25,554 nucleotides of DNA, from NCBI GenBank assembly GCA_945903555.1, contig CAMDOJ010000007.1, positions 1-25,554 of the forward strand. Direction: 5' to 3'. Each line of letters opens with the position of its first letter. Position 1 is the stretch's first letter. The position numbers were made by a program, and so were the translations under genes. This document shows, piece after piece, positions 14,775-23,197 of the stretch. Under the pieces are notes generated by a model. The model did not search any database, was not told where the DNA came from, and saw only the letters and a program-made list of their open reading frames with translations. The DNA is from Chthoniobacter flavus. Its GTDB lineage: Bacteria > Verrucomicrobiota > Verrucomicrobiia > Chthoniobacterales > Terrimicrobiaceae.

Positions 14775-15293
14775 CTACTTAAGCGCATCCAGTGCAGCTT
14801 GAACTTCGGCGGCGTGGTCACCGGTTTTAGCCGAAGCGGATTTCCAGACGATTTTTTCACCCTTCACGATGAAGGACTGTCGACGACTGACGGGCATTCC
14901 GAGAATAGAGGGGACGCCAAAAGCCTCGGCCACCTTGCCGTCCAGATCGGCGAGGAGAGTGAATGGGAGATTGTATTTCCCTTGGAATTTCTTTTGAGAT
15001 TCGGAGGAATCCCGACTTACACCGAGGATTTGAAGGTTCTCGGCACTTAGGTCCGCAAAAGAATCGCGAAGCGAGCAGGCCTGAGCCGTGCAACCGAGCG
15101 TATCGGCTTTCGGATAAAAGTAAACCAGCGTAGGTCCCTTGGCATAAACATCGGCCAAGCTGATATCCGTCCCGCTTTGATCTACCACGACAATGACCGG
15201 TGCTTGATCACCGACTTCTAAGGCTTTTACTTTGCTGCCAAATCCAAAAAAACTCATAATGATAATTGTAAAGGTTGCCGTGCGGAGTCCCAT
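14775..15293 (-). CDS. bcp: PrxQ/Bcp-type peroxiredoxin, probably exported
   Basis: 172 residues from the ATG at 15293. It reduces hydroperoxides via a peroxidatic cysteine; the block YPKADTLGCTAQACSLRD contains Cys in GCT and the resolving Cys five residues later, the PrxQ pattern. Other motifs are LEVGDQAP at the start of the mature part and GVSRDSSESQKKF. With this start the N-terminus reads as a signal peptide: MGLR, a hydrophobic core TATFTIIIMSFFGFG, then SKVKA before LEVGD. If the ATG at 15257 is used, the protein would be cytoplasmic. It is divergent from the TPR gene. Confidence 0.9.
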   Translation of the reverse strand: MGLRTATFTIIIMSFFGFGSKVKALEVGDQAPVIVVVDQSGTDISLADVYAKGPTLVYFYPKADTLGCTAQACSLRDSFADLSAENLQILGVSRDSSESQKKFQGKYNLPFTLLADLDGKVAEAFGVPSILGMPVSRRQSFIVKGEKIVWKSASAKTGDHAAEVQAALDALK

Positions 15294-15348
15294 GGGCGAA
15301 AGCTAAACATGTCTGCCGCGATTGGCAACCGACGAATCCACCACATTT

Positions 15349-16686
15349 GTGAAGAACCCATTTCTCATTATCGCAACGAGCGTGCTGACCTCCGGAGCGA
15401 TGGCCTCTTCGTGCTTTTTCTCTCGAGCCGAATCGGTCGCGCATACCTCAAACGGCTTACTTCCGGGAAATGATAGCCTCATCAATGATCTTATTGCCGC
15501 TTCGTATCGGCTTGCGGGATGGCCCGGAGCGGATTGGGCGCGTGCCTTCGTTGTTTTTTTTCCCTGTTGCCTCTTCCTCGTGCTGATCGGTTTTTCAGCC
15601 CGGGGGCTTTCCTCGCGGCTATTGGGAACCCTCTTTTTTATCACCTCCGTTGCCGCGGTGGCTTGGGGGACGAGTGACGCAATGAGGGCGAGAAAAAACG
15701 ACATTCGTGACTTGAGGCTTCTTGTGCCTGTCGAATTATTTGAAGCAGCCGTCCAGTCGGGGGGCAGAGTTTTCGTGAATCTCCCTAGTTACGCCCACGC
15801 CGCCCTCCTCGCACCAAGCCTGTTCGCAAGGCTTCCCTCTCCAGAGCTGAACAGGAAGATGTGTGCTACGCTTCCGATTTGGCGGGAGGAAGATCGCCGC
15901 GAACCTTTTTCTGCTCTCATTTTTACGGGAAATCGCATTACCGAGATTCGTCCTCTCGTAGAGAGCTTGTCGAGCAACTGGTATCTGGCCAGAACGGATA
16001 ATCACGGTCTTCTTTATTTGCGCGGCAACCCCGCTACGAAGGAATTAGCCGGAGACCCAAACTCTTTCAGTGATCCCCGCAGCAAGGCGATTTTCCTTTC
16101 CCAAAGCGCGCTTGTGTTGAACGCAATAAATCGTCAGGCAGAGGCTCGTCAGATGATGCAGAAGTCCATCGAAGTTTTTCCCGCGGATTCCAACGTATTG
16201 GTCAACTCAGCCATGCTCGCGGCCTCACAAAAGCGCTGGCCCCAAACTCAAAAAAACGCCGAATCTGCACTTCATCTGACTCCTGACTCGGTGCAAGCCC
16301 GCTACTTGCTGGCGCTAGCACTCCTGGAATCCAACTTCATCTCTCAGGCCGCCACGGAAAGTGCGCGCCTAATAAGACAAAATCCGCTCGACCCTCAGAT
16401 TTTGCAACTCCAAGCCCGAATTTCCGAAGCCAACAATGATTTTACCGCCGAAATCGATGCCTTGGAAAGATTGCTGGCACTTGAAACAAAAGCGAACCAA
16501 GCAACATCCCCCATTCACCTTTATCTCGGTCAAGCCTGGGCGCGAAAGGGCTTCGCCTCTCAAGCCTTGGCCAATTACGAAAGCGCTTTACAGGGCTCCC
16601 TCTCTCCCCTCCAGAAAAGCGAAATCCAATCCGCAATTCAGAATATCCAACAGAAGTCAGGGCCGACACAAACTGCCGACCACTGA
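15349..16686 (+). CDS. Membrane protein with C-terminal TPR repeats
   Basis: 445 residues from the GTG at 15349 (VKNPFLIIATSV); a TTG at 15322 would add nine residues. Three hydrophobic segments lie in the first third (FLIIATSVLTSGAMASS, AFVVFFPCCLFLVLIGF and LLGTLFFITSVAAVAWG). The C-terminal half, from about residue 240, is helical with TPR-like units (e.g. ALVLNAINRQAEARQMMQKSIEVF, NSAMLAASQKRWPQTQKNAESAL, YLLALALLESNFISQAATESARL). TPR regions mediate protein-protein contacts. No specific family is recognised. The 3' end converges on recA 11 bases away, with no obvious terminator between. Confidence 0.75.
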   Translation: MKNPFLIIATSVLTSGAMASSCFFSRAESVAHTSNGLLPGNDSLINDLIAASYRLAGWPGADWARAFVVFFPCCLFLVLIGFSARGLSSRLLGTLFFITSVAAVAWGTSDAMRARKNDIRDLRLLVPVELFEAAVQSGGRVFVNLPSYAHAALLAPSLFARLPSPELNRKMCATLPIWREEDRREPFSALIFTGNRITEIRPLVESLSSNWYLARTDNHGLLYLRGNPATKELAGDPNSFSDPRSKAIFLSQSALVLNAINRQAEARQMMQKSIEVFPADSNVLVNSAMLAASQKRWPQTQKNAESALHLTPDSVQARYLLALALLESNFISQAATESARLIRQNPLDPQILQLQARISEANNDFTAEIDALERLLALETKANQATSPIHLYLGQAWARKGFASQALANYESALQGSLSPLQKSEIQSAIQNIQQKSGPTQTADH

Positions 16687-16697
16687 CAATCAGGCCA

Positions 16698-17723
16698 CTA
16701 AACTTCGAGAGAGGCGAGAACCTCGGCCTCGATCTCCGAGTAGATTTTTGCATCTCCTTTGAGGACTTCCTTGGCCGCATCACGACCTTGAGCGAGTTGG
16801 CTTCCCTTGTAGCTGAGCCAAGAACCCCGCTTTTCAACGATGCCTTTTTCCAATGCCAGATCGAGAAGCGACCCAGTATTTGAAATACCCTCGTTATACA
16901 TGATGTCGAACTCAGCCTCTTTAAATGGCGCTGCAACCTTGTTTTTTACCACCTTGATTTTGGTGCGATTTCCGGAGACCACGCCATCGTTCGTTTTGAT
17001 CGCACCAATCCGGCGAATATCAACGCGAATACTGGAGTAGAATTTCAAGGCCTTGCCGCCGGGCGTTGTCTCGGGATTGCCAAACATGACGCCGATTTTT
17101 TCACGAATTTGGTTTGTGAAAAGGCAGATTGTGTTCGCCTTCGAAATGAACGATGTGAGCTTGCGGAGCGCATTGCTCATGAGTCGAGCCTGAGCGCCAA
17201 CAACAGCGTCGCCGATCTCACCTTCGAGTTCGGACTTGGTCACCAATGCCGCCACCGAGTCGAGAACAATAATATCGAGGGCGTTGGAGCGAAGCAACGT
17301 CTCACAGATGCGGAGAGCTTCTTCGCCGGAGCTGGGCTGGGAAACGAGCAACTCATCCAGATTCACCCCCAGTTTGCGGGCATAGAGCGGATCCAAAGCA
17401 TGCTCGACATCAATGAAGGCCGCCAAGCCACCCAATTTCTGAGCCTGCGCGATAGCAGTCAGCGTGAGCGTTGTTTTTCCCGAACTTTCCGGGCCATAGA
17501 TTTCAATGATTCGGCCGCGCGGGAAACCACCGACCCCGAGGGCGCGATCAATCATGATATTTCCCGTCGGTATGCTTTCCACTTGGGAGACGCTCGCATC
17601 GCCCAGCCGGCGGATGGCCTCACTGCCATAGTCTTTTTCAATTTGCTGTATCGCGAGATCAAGATTTTTGAGCCGGGCTGCGGCTGCTTTTTCGGATAGG
17701 GGTGCGTCGTCGGATTTGGCCAT
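16698..17723 (-). CDS. recA: RecA recombinase
   Basis: 341 residues from the ATG at 17723, the normal RecA start (MAKSDDAPLSEK). The frame is open a further 43 codons upstream, but that extension runs across the intergenic region to the uracil glycosylase start and has no family similarity. RecA forms filaments on single-stranded DNA for strand exchange and SOS induction. Walker A is GPESSGKT; the catalytic region includes IDVEHALDP, LDSVAALV, ELEGEIGD, VGAQARLMSNALRKLT and FTNQIREKIGVMFGNPETTPGG. The intergenic region to the divergent gene has a 6-bp inverted repeat (CCGGAA 17773-17778 / TTCCGG 17806-17811); I see no convincing LexA box of known type. Confidence 0.98.
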   Translation of the reverse strand: MAKSDDAPLSEKAAAARLKNLDLAIQQIEKDYGSEAIRRLGDASVSQVESIPTGNIMIDRALGVGGFPRGRIIEIYGPESSGKTTLTLTAIAQAQKLGGLAAFIDVEHALDPLYARKLGVNLDELLVSQPSSGEEALRICETLLRSNALDIIVLDSVAALVTKSELEGEIGDAVVGAQARLMSNALRKLTSFISKANTICLFTNQIREKIGVMFGNPETTPGGKALKFYSSIRVDIRRIGAIKTNDGVVSGNRTKIKVVKNKVAAPFKEAEFDIMYNEGISNTGSLLDLALEKGIVEKRGSWLSYKGSQLAQGRDAAKEVLKGDAKIYSEIEAEVLASLEV

Positions 17724-17850
17724 GATAATAATAAGAAAGGGTTCACGCGGATTATGCCGTGCCGCCTCTCCGCCGGAAACATAAATCCACGCTTCAAAAT
17801 AAAAATTCCGGACTAGCCGCACCCCCCTAGGCTTGTTAAACCAATTCCCC

Positions 17851-18639
17851 ATGAGTGAAGACTTTCAGCAGGCCCTTTCTCAAGCCCTGCCTCTACTGCA
17901 AGAATTGAAAACCGGAATCAAACCCGCCCCCAAAGCATCCCGTGCCGCTTTAACGCGACTCCGTGAGGCGGCCAAGGCCACGAAAAGCCTCTCCACCGCA
18001 CCCGCCGCAGAATCCCGGGTGTGGACGTGGGAGGAACTCGAAAAAGCCATTCTGACCTGTCAAAAATGCGCCCATCTTGTTCGCTCACGCACCCAGGTGG
18101 TCTTCGGTGTAGGGAATCGGCAAGCGGAGTTGATGTTCGTCGGCGAAGCACCCGGCGCGGATGAAGACGCGCAAGGCGAGCCCTTTGTCGGTAAGGCCGG
18201 ACAACTCATTACAAAAATCATGCAGGCCATGGGCTTTGAGCGCTCGGATGTGTTCATTGCCAACGTGCTGAAGTGCCGACCCGACATGCCTGAGGGCGAA
18301 TCCGGTAATCGAAAGCCAAAGCCTGACGAAATGGCGACTTGCCTGCCTTGGCTGCGGGAACAAATCGAGCTCGTGAAGCCCAAAGTCATCGTGGCCCTCG
18401 GCGCCACAGCCACGGAAGGACTCATCGGTGAGACCCGGCCCTTGCGAGACCTTCGCGGGAAGTGGCTGGACTTCAATGGTACTCCAGTAATGGTCACCTA
18501 CCATCCCGCCTACCTGCTTCGCAATCAATCGATCACCGAGAAAAGAAAGGTCTGGGAAGACATGCTTCTCGTCCTGAATAAACTCGGGCGAACAATCACT
18601 CCCAAACAACAAAAATATTTTACCCTAACCGCCGAGTGA
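17851..18639 (+). CDS. Family-4 uracil-DNA glycosylase (Fe-S)
   Basis: 262 residues from the ATG at 17851. It removes uracil from DNA in base-excision repair. Motif A is GEAPGADEDAQGEPFVG and motif B is TYHPAYLLRN. The four iron-sulphur ligands are the pair CQKC (70, 73), Cys142 in LKCRPD and Cys164 in MATC. Compared with compact family members there are about six extra residues between the last two cysteines (MPEGES) and an N-terminal extension of about 60 residues rich in Ala and Lys. It is the first gene of a four-gene operon; its stop is immediately followed by the acyltransferase ATG. Confidence 0.93.
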   Translation: MSEDFQQALSQALPLLQELKTGIKPAPKASRAALTRLREAAKATKSLSTAPAAESRVWTWEELEKAILTCQKCAHLVRSRTQVVFGVGNRQAELMFVGEAPGADEDAQGEPFVGKAGQLITKIMQAMGFERSDVFIANVLKCRPDMPEGESGNRKPKPDEMATCLPWLREQIELVKPKVIVALGATATEGLIGETRPLRDLRGKWLDFNGTPVMVTYHPAYLLRNQSITEKRKVWEDMLLVLNKLGRTITPKQQKYFTLTAE

Positions 18640-19347
18640 ATGAGGCTGCGTGATGCATTTCATTCCGTTTTTTATTACGGGATCGTCACCCTCCTCCGCT
18701 GCATCCTTCTTTTCGGAGCCCGCGTAAAAGTTCAAACATTTGGGGAAATTCCGAACGGGAGCTGCGTGATGGTCTCGAACCACATTAGCCACTTCGACCC
18801 CCCATTACTCAGCGGTTGGCTGCCCCGCAAGATCGACTGGATCGCGATGGTCGAACTTTTCCACGCCGGTTGGTCGAGGACCGCATTCACTTGGCTCGAC
18901 GTGATACCTGTGGACCGCCAAGGCGACGACCGCTCGGCCCTGCGCGCGGCGATGGCCAGACTCGAAAAAGGCCGGATGATTGGCGTGTTTCCCGAAGGAG
19001 GCATTCGTGACGGCGCAAACTCCATGCTCTCGAGAGCCGATATCCGCGAAGGCGCATTTCTACTCGCCTGTAGGGCAGCTTGTCCGGTCGTTCCGGTTGT
19101 CATTCTCGGCAGCGACCGACTTTATAATATTCGCAACTGGATGCCCTGGCGACGCGCAAAAGTCTACATCGCCATCGGTAAACCTATTTTTCCTACACAC
19201 GCAGATGGTCGAGGAGCCGCTAGGGAAAAAATCCGCAATGAAGTTTGCCTCGCGATAATGGACTTGAAAGACACCTTGCTCCGCACCTGCGGGCTCACGC
19301 TGGACGATCTTCCGCACTCCCCGCAGGAACGCATGAGCGAACCATGA
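18640..19347 (+). CDS. 1-acylglycerol-3-phosphate acyltransferase-like protein
   Basis: 235 residues, starting directly after the glycosylase stop. The PlsC-family catalytic motif NHISHFD (NHxxxxD) and the substrate motif FPEGGIRDG are visible, followed by VPVVILGS. A hydrophobic N-terminal segment (VFYYGIVTLLRCILLFGA) should associate with the inner membrane. The family acylates lysophosphatidate or related lipids; the exact acceptor cannot be set from sequence. The start of the next gene overlaps its stop (ATGA). Confidence 0.88.
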   Translation: MRLRDAFHSVFYYGIVTLLRCILLFGARVKVQTFGEIPNGSCVMVSNHISHFDPPLLSGWLPRKIDWIAMVELFHAGWSRTAFTWLDVIPVDRQGDDRSALRAAMARLEKGRMIGVFPEGGIRDGANSMLSRADIREGAFLLACRAACPVVPVVILGSDRLYNIRNWMPWRRAKVYIAIGKPIFPTHADGRGAAREKIRNEVCLAIMDLKDTLLRTCGLTLDDLPHSPQERMSEP

Positions 19348-20300
19348 GCGCCTCCAAGATCCTCTCATGGATGGTGGATGGAACCATGTGCAACATGATG
19401 AACCTTGTTCAATGGCGACGCCGCGCAGACGCCTGCTCAAAAGAAAAACTCGCCTCCTACATCGACAAATATTCTTCGTTCAGCCGTGAGGATTTTTTTC
19501 GAATCCAGCCCGCACTCCGCCCAAGCCAGCGAAGCACGTGGATCGAATGGGATACCCCTCGACCCTCCGGTCACATTCAAAATGACCGAGCCCGTGTGCG
19601 ATTTTATCCGGCGAGTGACCCTGCAGCGCCCACCGTTTTTCTTCTTCACGCACTCATGAGCGCGAGTGATGTCGGCTACCGGCGGCTGGCCATGCGCTTC
19701 AATGCGGCTGGATGGAATGTCGCCTTCCCACATCTGCCCTACCACTACTCCCGCACTCCCGCCCACACATGGAACGGGGAACTCGCCATCACTGCCGATC
19801 TTGTCCGGAACGCCGAAGGCCTTCGACAGGCCGTGATCGAGCTTCGCCAACTCATGACGCTTCTGCGCGCCCGAGGCACAATGGAATTCGGACTTATCGG
19901 GACGAGCTACGGGGGGTGGATCGGAGCGCTTCTTTCCGTGTTGGAAAAAGACTTCCGCTTCATTGCCCTCGTCCAGCCGATCGTAAACCCCGAGAAAGCC
20001 GTATGGGAGAATCCCGGCGCGGCCATGATGCGCCGCGAACTTCGCGACCGCGGCCACGCTCCAGGCAATACCAAGGCGATGGATCATCTCCTATCTCCAA
20101 TCAATGCACTGACCCTCTGCGACACATCTCGGGTCCTCATCACCGCAGGGATCTACGACCGCATCTCGCCGCTCGACGACCTCGAGCGTCTCTGTGCCCA
20201 CTGGAAAGGATCTCAACTCCTTCGTGTTCCCCAAGGCCACTTCGGCTATCGCGCCCTGCGGGAGACAATGAGGGAATTAGACCCCTATATTTCCAACTGA
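19344..20300 (+). CDS. Alpha/beta hydrolase family protein
   Basis: 318 residues from the ATG at 19344, which overlaps the upstream stop by 4 nt. The nucleophile elbow is GTSYGGW (Ser), preceded by FLLHALMSASDVGY (oxyanion region). A late Asp is in AGIYDRISPLDD and a His in VPQGHFGYR, giving a complete Ser-Asp-His set. The substrate is unknown; coupling with an acyltransferase hints at a lipid or ester substrate, but this is inference. No signal peptide is evident. Confidence 0.8.
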   Translation: MSASKILSWMVDGTMCNMMNLVQWRRRADACSKEKLASYIDKYSSFSREDFFRIQPALRPSQRSTWIEWDTPRPSGHIQNDRARVRFYPASDPAAPTVFLLHALMSASDVGYRRLAMRFNAAGWNVAFPHLPYHYSRTPAHTWNGELAITADLVRNAEGLRQAVIELRQLMTLLRARGTMEFGLIGTSYGGWIGALLSVLEKDFRFIALVQPIVNPEKAVWENPGAAMMRRELRDRGHAPGNTKAMDHLLSPINALTLCDTSRVLITAGIYDRISPLDDLERLCAHWKGSQLLRVPQGHFGYRALRETMRELDPYISN

Positions 20301-20303
20301 CGC

Positions 20304-21581
20304 ATGATCTTGAAAATGGTTCTCACCTTGCTAACCTTCGGCGTGCGGACTTCAAAATCCATCAGCTTAATCGTTCTTCTTTGTTTCGTTTGGGGGCTTC
20401 CGTCGAGCCTCCGCGCGCAAATGAGCGAGGAACAGAAAAAAGCCGCTTTTATCAAATCACGCGAGACGATCAAACCCGTCAGCAAGTTATCTTCCTCGAC
20501 GAAGCCACGCCCCAAGCCAAAGTCGACATCCAAGCCAAGTTCCTCTTCCAACAAAAAATCGACATCCAAGCCAAGTTCCTCCTCCAACAAAAAATCGACA
20601 TCAAAGCCAAGTTCCTCCTCCAACAAGAAGTCGACATCGAAGCCCAGTTCCTCCTCCAACAAAAAATCGACATCGAAGTCCACAAGTAAATCCCCAACGA
20701 GATCGAAACCTTCTCCAAGTCCCACCCCCAAAAAATCTCCAACCCAGAAAAGCAAACAAACACCTGAACAAAAACCCGTTCAATCGTCCGCCAGCAAACC
20801 CGATCGCGAGGAACCACAGTCCGATGCCCTATTCTCTATAAACGATGATTTTATTTTAATCCCTGGGGAGACTCAACCCGCTCCTGCTCCTTCGCCGACT
20901 CCCTCGGGCACTTTCAAATTATCACGACCGTCGTTATTCCACCCCCAAATCCCAAGTGGAAAAACCCCAGACGGGCGCGAACTCGCTGCGCCGATTCTCA
21001 TCGAAAAATCTGGAGCCCAAGAGGAAGAAGGTAACGAAGCGCCCACCCGATCCTTTTTTGGTATCTTCATGAAAAGGTGGCGCTACCTTTCCCCTTCACT
21101 ACGAAAAGCCATCGACAACGCGCAAGTTCAGCGTGGACGTTGGAAATACATCGTTGTTCACAATAGTGGCACCCGCCAAGGCAACGCGCGGGTTTTCGAT
21201 GTGTATCACCGGCGCGTGCGTAAAATGCAAAACGGCCTTGCCTACCACTTCGTCATCGGAAATGGAAATTCTTCCGGCAATGGACAGATCGAAATTGGTA
21301 ACCGCTGGACAAGGCAAATCAATGGAGGCCATGTTGCGAGCGATTACCTGAATGACATCGCTCTCGGCATTTGTCTCGTAGGCGATCTCAATCGAGATAC
21401 TCCCACCAAGGATCAACTTGGCGCCCTCGACGAACTCTGCACCTACCTCCGCGACCGTGTAGGCAAGGTCAAAGGCAAGTCCGCTACAGTTCTAGGTCAC
21501 AAGCAAATCAACCCGAAGCCCACAGATTGCCCAGGTGACCGCTTCCCACTCAGTTGGCTTCGAAAAAAATTCGGCAACTAG
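20304..21581 (+). CDS. Secreted peptidoglycan-recognition-type zinc amidase with Lys/Ser repeat linker
   Basis: 425 residues. An N-terminal signal sequence (SISLIVLLCFVWGLPSSLRA) is followed by a long low-complexity region. That region includes a four-fold 12-residue repeat KSTSKPSSSSNK (residues 73-125), then Pro/Lys-rich and Glu-rich linkers. The C-terminal Amidase_2/PGRP-like domain begins near 275. Zinc ligands by comparison with T7 lysozyme and AmpD are His286 (VVHNSG), His399 (VLGHKQ) and Cys409 (DCPGD). The Tyr in AYHFVIGNG and the Lys in NPKPTD match catalytic residues. It should cleave the bond between muramic acid and L-Ala in the periplasm, with the basic linker perhaps binding the wall or anionic polymers. 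It lies 3 nt after the hydrolase gene. Confidence 0.87.
   Translation: MILKMVLTLLTFGVRTSKSISLIVLLCFVWGLPSSLRAQMSEEQKKAAFIKSRETIKPVSKLSSSTKPRPKPKSTSKPSSSSNKKSTSKPSSSSNKKSTSKPSSSSNKKSTSKPSSSSNKKSTSKSTSKSPTRSKPSPSPTPKKSPTQKSKQTPEQKPVQSSASKPDREEPQSDALFSINDDFILIPGETQPAPAPSPTPSGTFKLSRPSLFHPQIPSGKTPDGRELAAPILIEKSGAQEEEGNEAPTRSFFGIFMKRWRYLSPSLRKAIDNAQVQRGRWKYIVVHNSGTRQGNARVFDVYHRRVRKMQNGLAYHFVIGNGNSSGNGQIEIGNRWTRQINGGHVASDYLNDIALGICLVGDLNRDTPTKDQLGALDELCTYLRDRVGKVKGKSATVLGHKQINPKPTDCPGDRFPLSWLRKKFGN
20520..20678 (+). repeat. 36-nt in-frame tandem repeat (4 units plus a partial fifth)
   Basis: Units start at 20520, 20556, 20592 and 20628, with a 15-nt partial copy at 20664. They differ by a few mostly third-codon-position changes and encode KSTSKPSSSSNK. 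The period is a multiple of three, so copy-number changes keep the amidase frame. No stop codon occurs in at least one other plus frame and one minus frame across the array, which creates long spurious open frames. Confidence 0.92.
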
Positions 21582-21591
21582 CCACAAACTC

Positions 21592-21614
21592 CGCCCGCTA
21601 TTCTCATTCGGGCG
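21592..21614. other. Hairpin between amidase and mscL
   Basis: A 6-bp GC stem CGCCCG/CGGGCG with an 11-nt loop lies 10 nt after the amidase stop. No T-run follows, so it may be a 3' stabilising or weak termination structure. Confidence 0.4.
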
Positions 21615-21678
21615 ACGAACGTCGTAACGAGGTTATTTTCCCATAGACGCCGGAGTTAGTTTCTCTTTCCATCGTTGC

Positions 21679-22095
21679 ATGAAGATCGCTCAGGAATTCA
21701 AAGATTTTATTTCCCGTGGGAATGTTGTGGACCTTGCTGTCGGTGTCATTATCGGTGCGTCATTTGGGAAAATCGTCAACAGCTTGGTCATGGACATGAT
21801 CATGCCGCCGATCGGGGCAATCCTCAAAGGCGTCAATTTCAGTAACCTGTTTTTTTCGATCGACGGAAAAACATATGATTCCCTGAGCAAAGCCAAAGAA
21901 GCAGGCGCACCGGTCATCAGCTATGGGATTTTTCTAAATACGATGATCGAATTTCTCATCGTTGCTGCCTGTGTTTTTGCGCTTGTGAAGATCGTTAATC
22001 AAATCAAACGCCATCCAGAAATGCCCGTCGAAGCCCTACCGCCGACGAAATCGGAGCTCCTTCTCGAAGAGATCAGGGATGCCCTCAAAAAATAA
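21679..22095 (+). CDS. mscL: Large-conductance mechanosensitive channel MscL
   Basis: 138 residues, normal length. MscL is a homopentameric inner-membrane channel that opens under tension to release solutes during osmotic downshock. The N-terminal FKDFISRGNVVDLAVGVIIG is the signature that leads into TM1, which contains the tightly packed G-A-x-x-G-x residues (GASFGKIVNSLV). TM2 is about residues 78-100 (ISYGIFLNTMIEFLIVAACVFA). The C-terminal helix ends LLEEIRDALKK, the usual cytoplasmic bundle. Confidence 0.97.
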   Translation: MKIAQEFKDFISRGNVVDLAVGVIIGASFGKIVNSLVMDMIMPPIGAILKGVNFSNLFFSIDGKTYDSLSKAKEAGAPVISYGIFLNTMIEFLIVAACVFALVKIVNQIKRHPEMPVEALPPTKSELLLEEIRDALKK

Positions 22096-22166
22096 AACTT
22101 CAAGATTTCGTAAAAAGCGATTGATTTTCCCCGCCAAGGCCAGCACTCTACGCCTCCAATAAATTT

Positions 22167-22322
22167 ATGAGCCAGCATCCAAGTTTGAAAGGCAAGAGCG
22201 CCATCCAGGCCAAGAGAAGTGTGTTAAAGCGGTTTGAACGTGTTGACCTGCTCCGCAAGCGCGGTCAGTTCAAAGACGGTCAACGCGTCATCGGTCTTCC
22301 CAAAACCAAGCCCGAAGATTAA
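22167..22322 (+). CDS. Small basic protein of Verrucomicrobia/Chlamydiae type
   Basis: 51 residues, rich in Lys and Arg (MSQHPSLKGKSAIQAKRSVL at the start, then KRFERVDLLRKRG). It matches, from memory, a family of about 50-60-residue small basic proteins annotated in Verrucomicrobia, Chlamydiae and relatives; function is not established, and RNA or ribosome association is a plausible inference from charge and conservation. It lies 71 nt after mscL and 15 nt before the pseudouridine synthase gene. No Shine-Dalgarno site is present. Confidence 0.8.
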   Translation: MSQHPSLKGKSAIQAKRSVLKRFERVDLLRKRGQFKDGQRVIGLPKTKPED

Positions 22323-22337
22323 ACTCTCGTTTCCCAT

Positions 22338-23117
22338 ATGCGGCTGAATCGCTTTTTAGCGGCAGCCGGCCTCGGTTCACGTCGCTCTTGCGATGCACTT
22401 ATCGCGTCCGGAGCCGTCGTCATCAACGGACACAAAATCGATCAACTTGCCACACAAGTCGAAGATGGTGACGATGTTCGTGTCAAAGGTCGCCCCGTCC
22501 GGGCCGCCCTTCCTGTCCATATCCTTCTTAACAAGCCTAAGGGCTTTGTTGTCACACGATCCGATGAGCGTGGACGCAGGACCGTTTACGATCTTCTACC
22601 GCCCGAGTTTTCGACCCTCTGCCATGTCGGTCGACTGGATAAAGAGAGCGAGGGGCTTCTTTTACTCACGAACGATGGGGCTCTGGCACAAAAGCTCACC
22701 CATCCGAGCCACGAGATCGAAAAGGAATACGAAGTCAACCTCGATAAGGATTTTAAACCTGAGGATATTCCTACACTTCTCAAAGGCATCTACATTGAAG
22801 GTGGGTGCGGACGTTTTGAGCGTGTTCATATCGTGTCCACCAAGCGCCTTCAGGTCATTTTGCGCCAAGGGATCAAGCGCCAGATTCGTCTCATGTTTTA
22901 CAGTCTGGGCTACGAGGTGGAGCGATTGGTCCGCACTCGCATCGGGAAACTTCGCGATGACCGCATGCCCCTCGGTGCCTGCCGCCGTTTGACAAAACTC
23001 GAAATCGGCTCGCTGACCGGAACCTCAAAGAAAAGCGCTAAGCCCGCTTCCAGAAAATCCGCTTCAAAGCAACCACGTCGCGTGGTCAAAAAAGCAGTAA
23101 AGCCATCCAAGGCTTAA
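22338..23117 (+). CDS. rluB: RluB/RsuA-family pseudouridine synthase
   Basis: 259 residues. An N-terminal S4 RNA-binding domain (MRLNRFLAAAGLGSRRSCDA) is followed by the catalytic domain with GRLDKESEGLLLLTND, where the Asp is the catalytic residue. Further motifs are EKEYEV and RQGIKRQIRLMFYSLG. The family isomerises uridine in rRNA; RluB acts on 23S rRNA and RsuA on 16S rRNA, and the sequence favours RluB-like without certainty. The C-terminal 35 residues are Lys/Ser-rich, probably an RNA-binding tail. The position after the small basic protein suggests co-transcription. Confidence 0.9.
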   Translation: MRLNRFLAAAGLGSRRSCDALIASGAVVINGHKIDQLATQVEDGDDVRVKGRPVRAALPVHILLNKPKGFVVTRSDERGRRTVYDLLPPEFSTLCHVGRLDKESEGLLLLTNDGALAQKLTHPSHEIEKEYEVNLDKDFKPEDIPTLLKGIYIEGGCGRFERVHIVSTKRLQVILRQGIKRQIRLMFYSLGYEVERLVRTRIGKLRDDRMPLGACRRLTKLEIGSLTGTSKKSAKPASRKSASKQPRRVVKKAVKPSKA

Positions 23118-23197
23118 ATCGGCCGCCCTCCACTTTCAGATAGACCCGCCCAGCGTGCCCGCTTTGCACCGCTCGCCTTCAGGCCAAATTTGTGATA

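Noticed and set aside
17724..17850. LexA/SOS box between recA and the glycosylase gene
   Set aside because: No match to the known GAAC-N4-GTTC or CTGT-N8-ACAG patterns; the TTGTTAAACCAA segment is only partly symmetrical.
17724..17852. 43-codon N-terminal extension of RecA
   Set aside because: RecA proteins begin at the MAKSDD methionine, and the extension runs through the promoter region into the divergent gene.
20520..20678. Tandem repeat considered as a CRISPR array
   Set aside because: Units are contiguous with no unique spacers and are in frame within a coding gene.
19712..20689. 325-codon open frame on the plus strand overlapping the hydrolase and amidase genes
   Set aside because: It is the +1-shifted frame of the real genes, with an Arg/Pro/Ser/His-rich composition. 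Its tail is kept open only by the 36-nt repeat.
20285..20755. Minus-strand open frame with a striking Asp/Glu/Leu repeat
   Set aside because: Antisense reading of the 36-nt tandem repeat; the coding strand has a signal peptide and a complete amidase domain.
23118..23197. FMN riboswitch upstream of ribD
   Set aside because: Only about 80 bases are available, and the conserved RFN element sequence is not visible.
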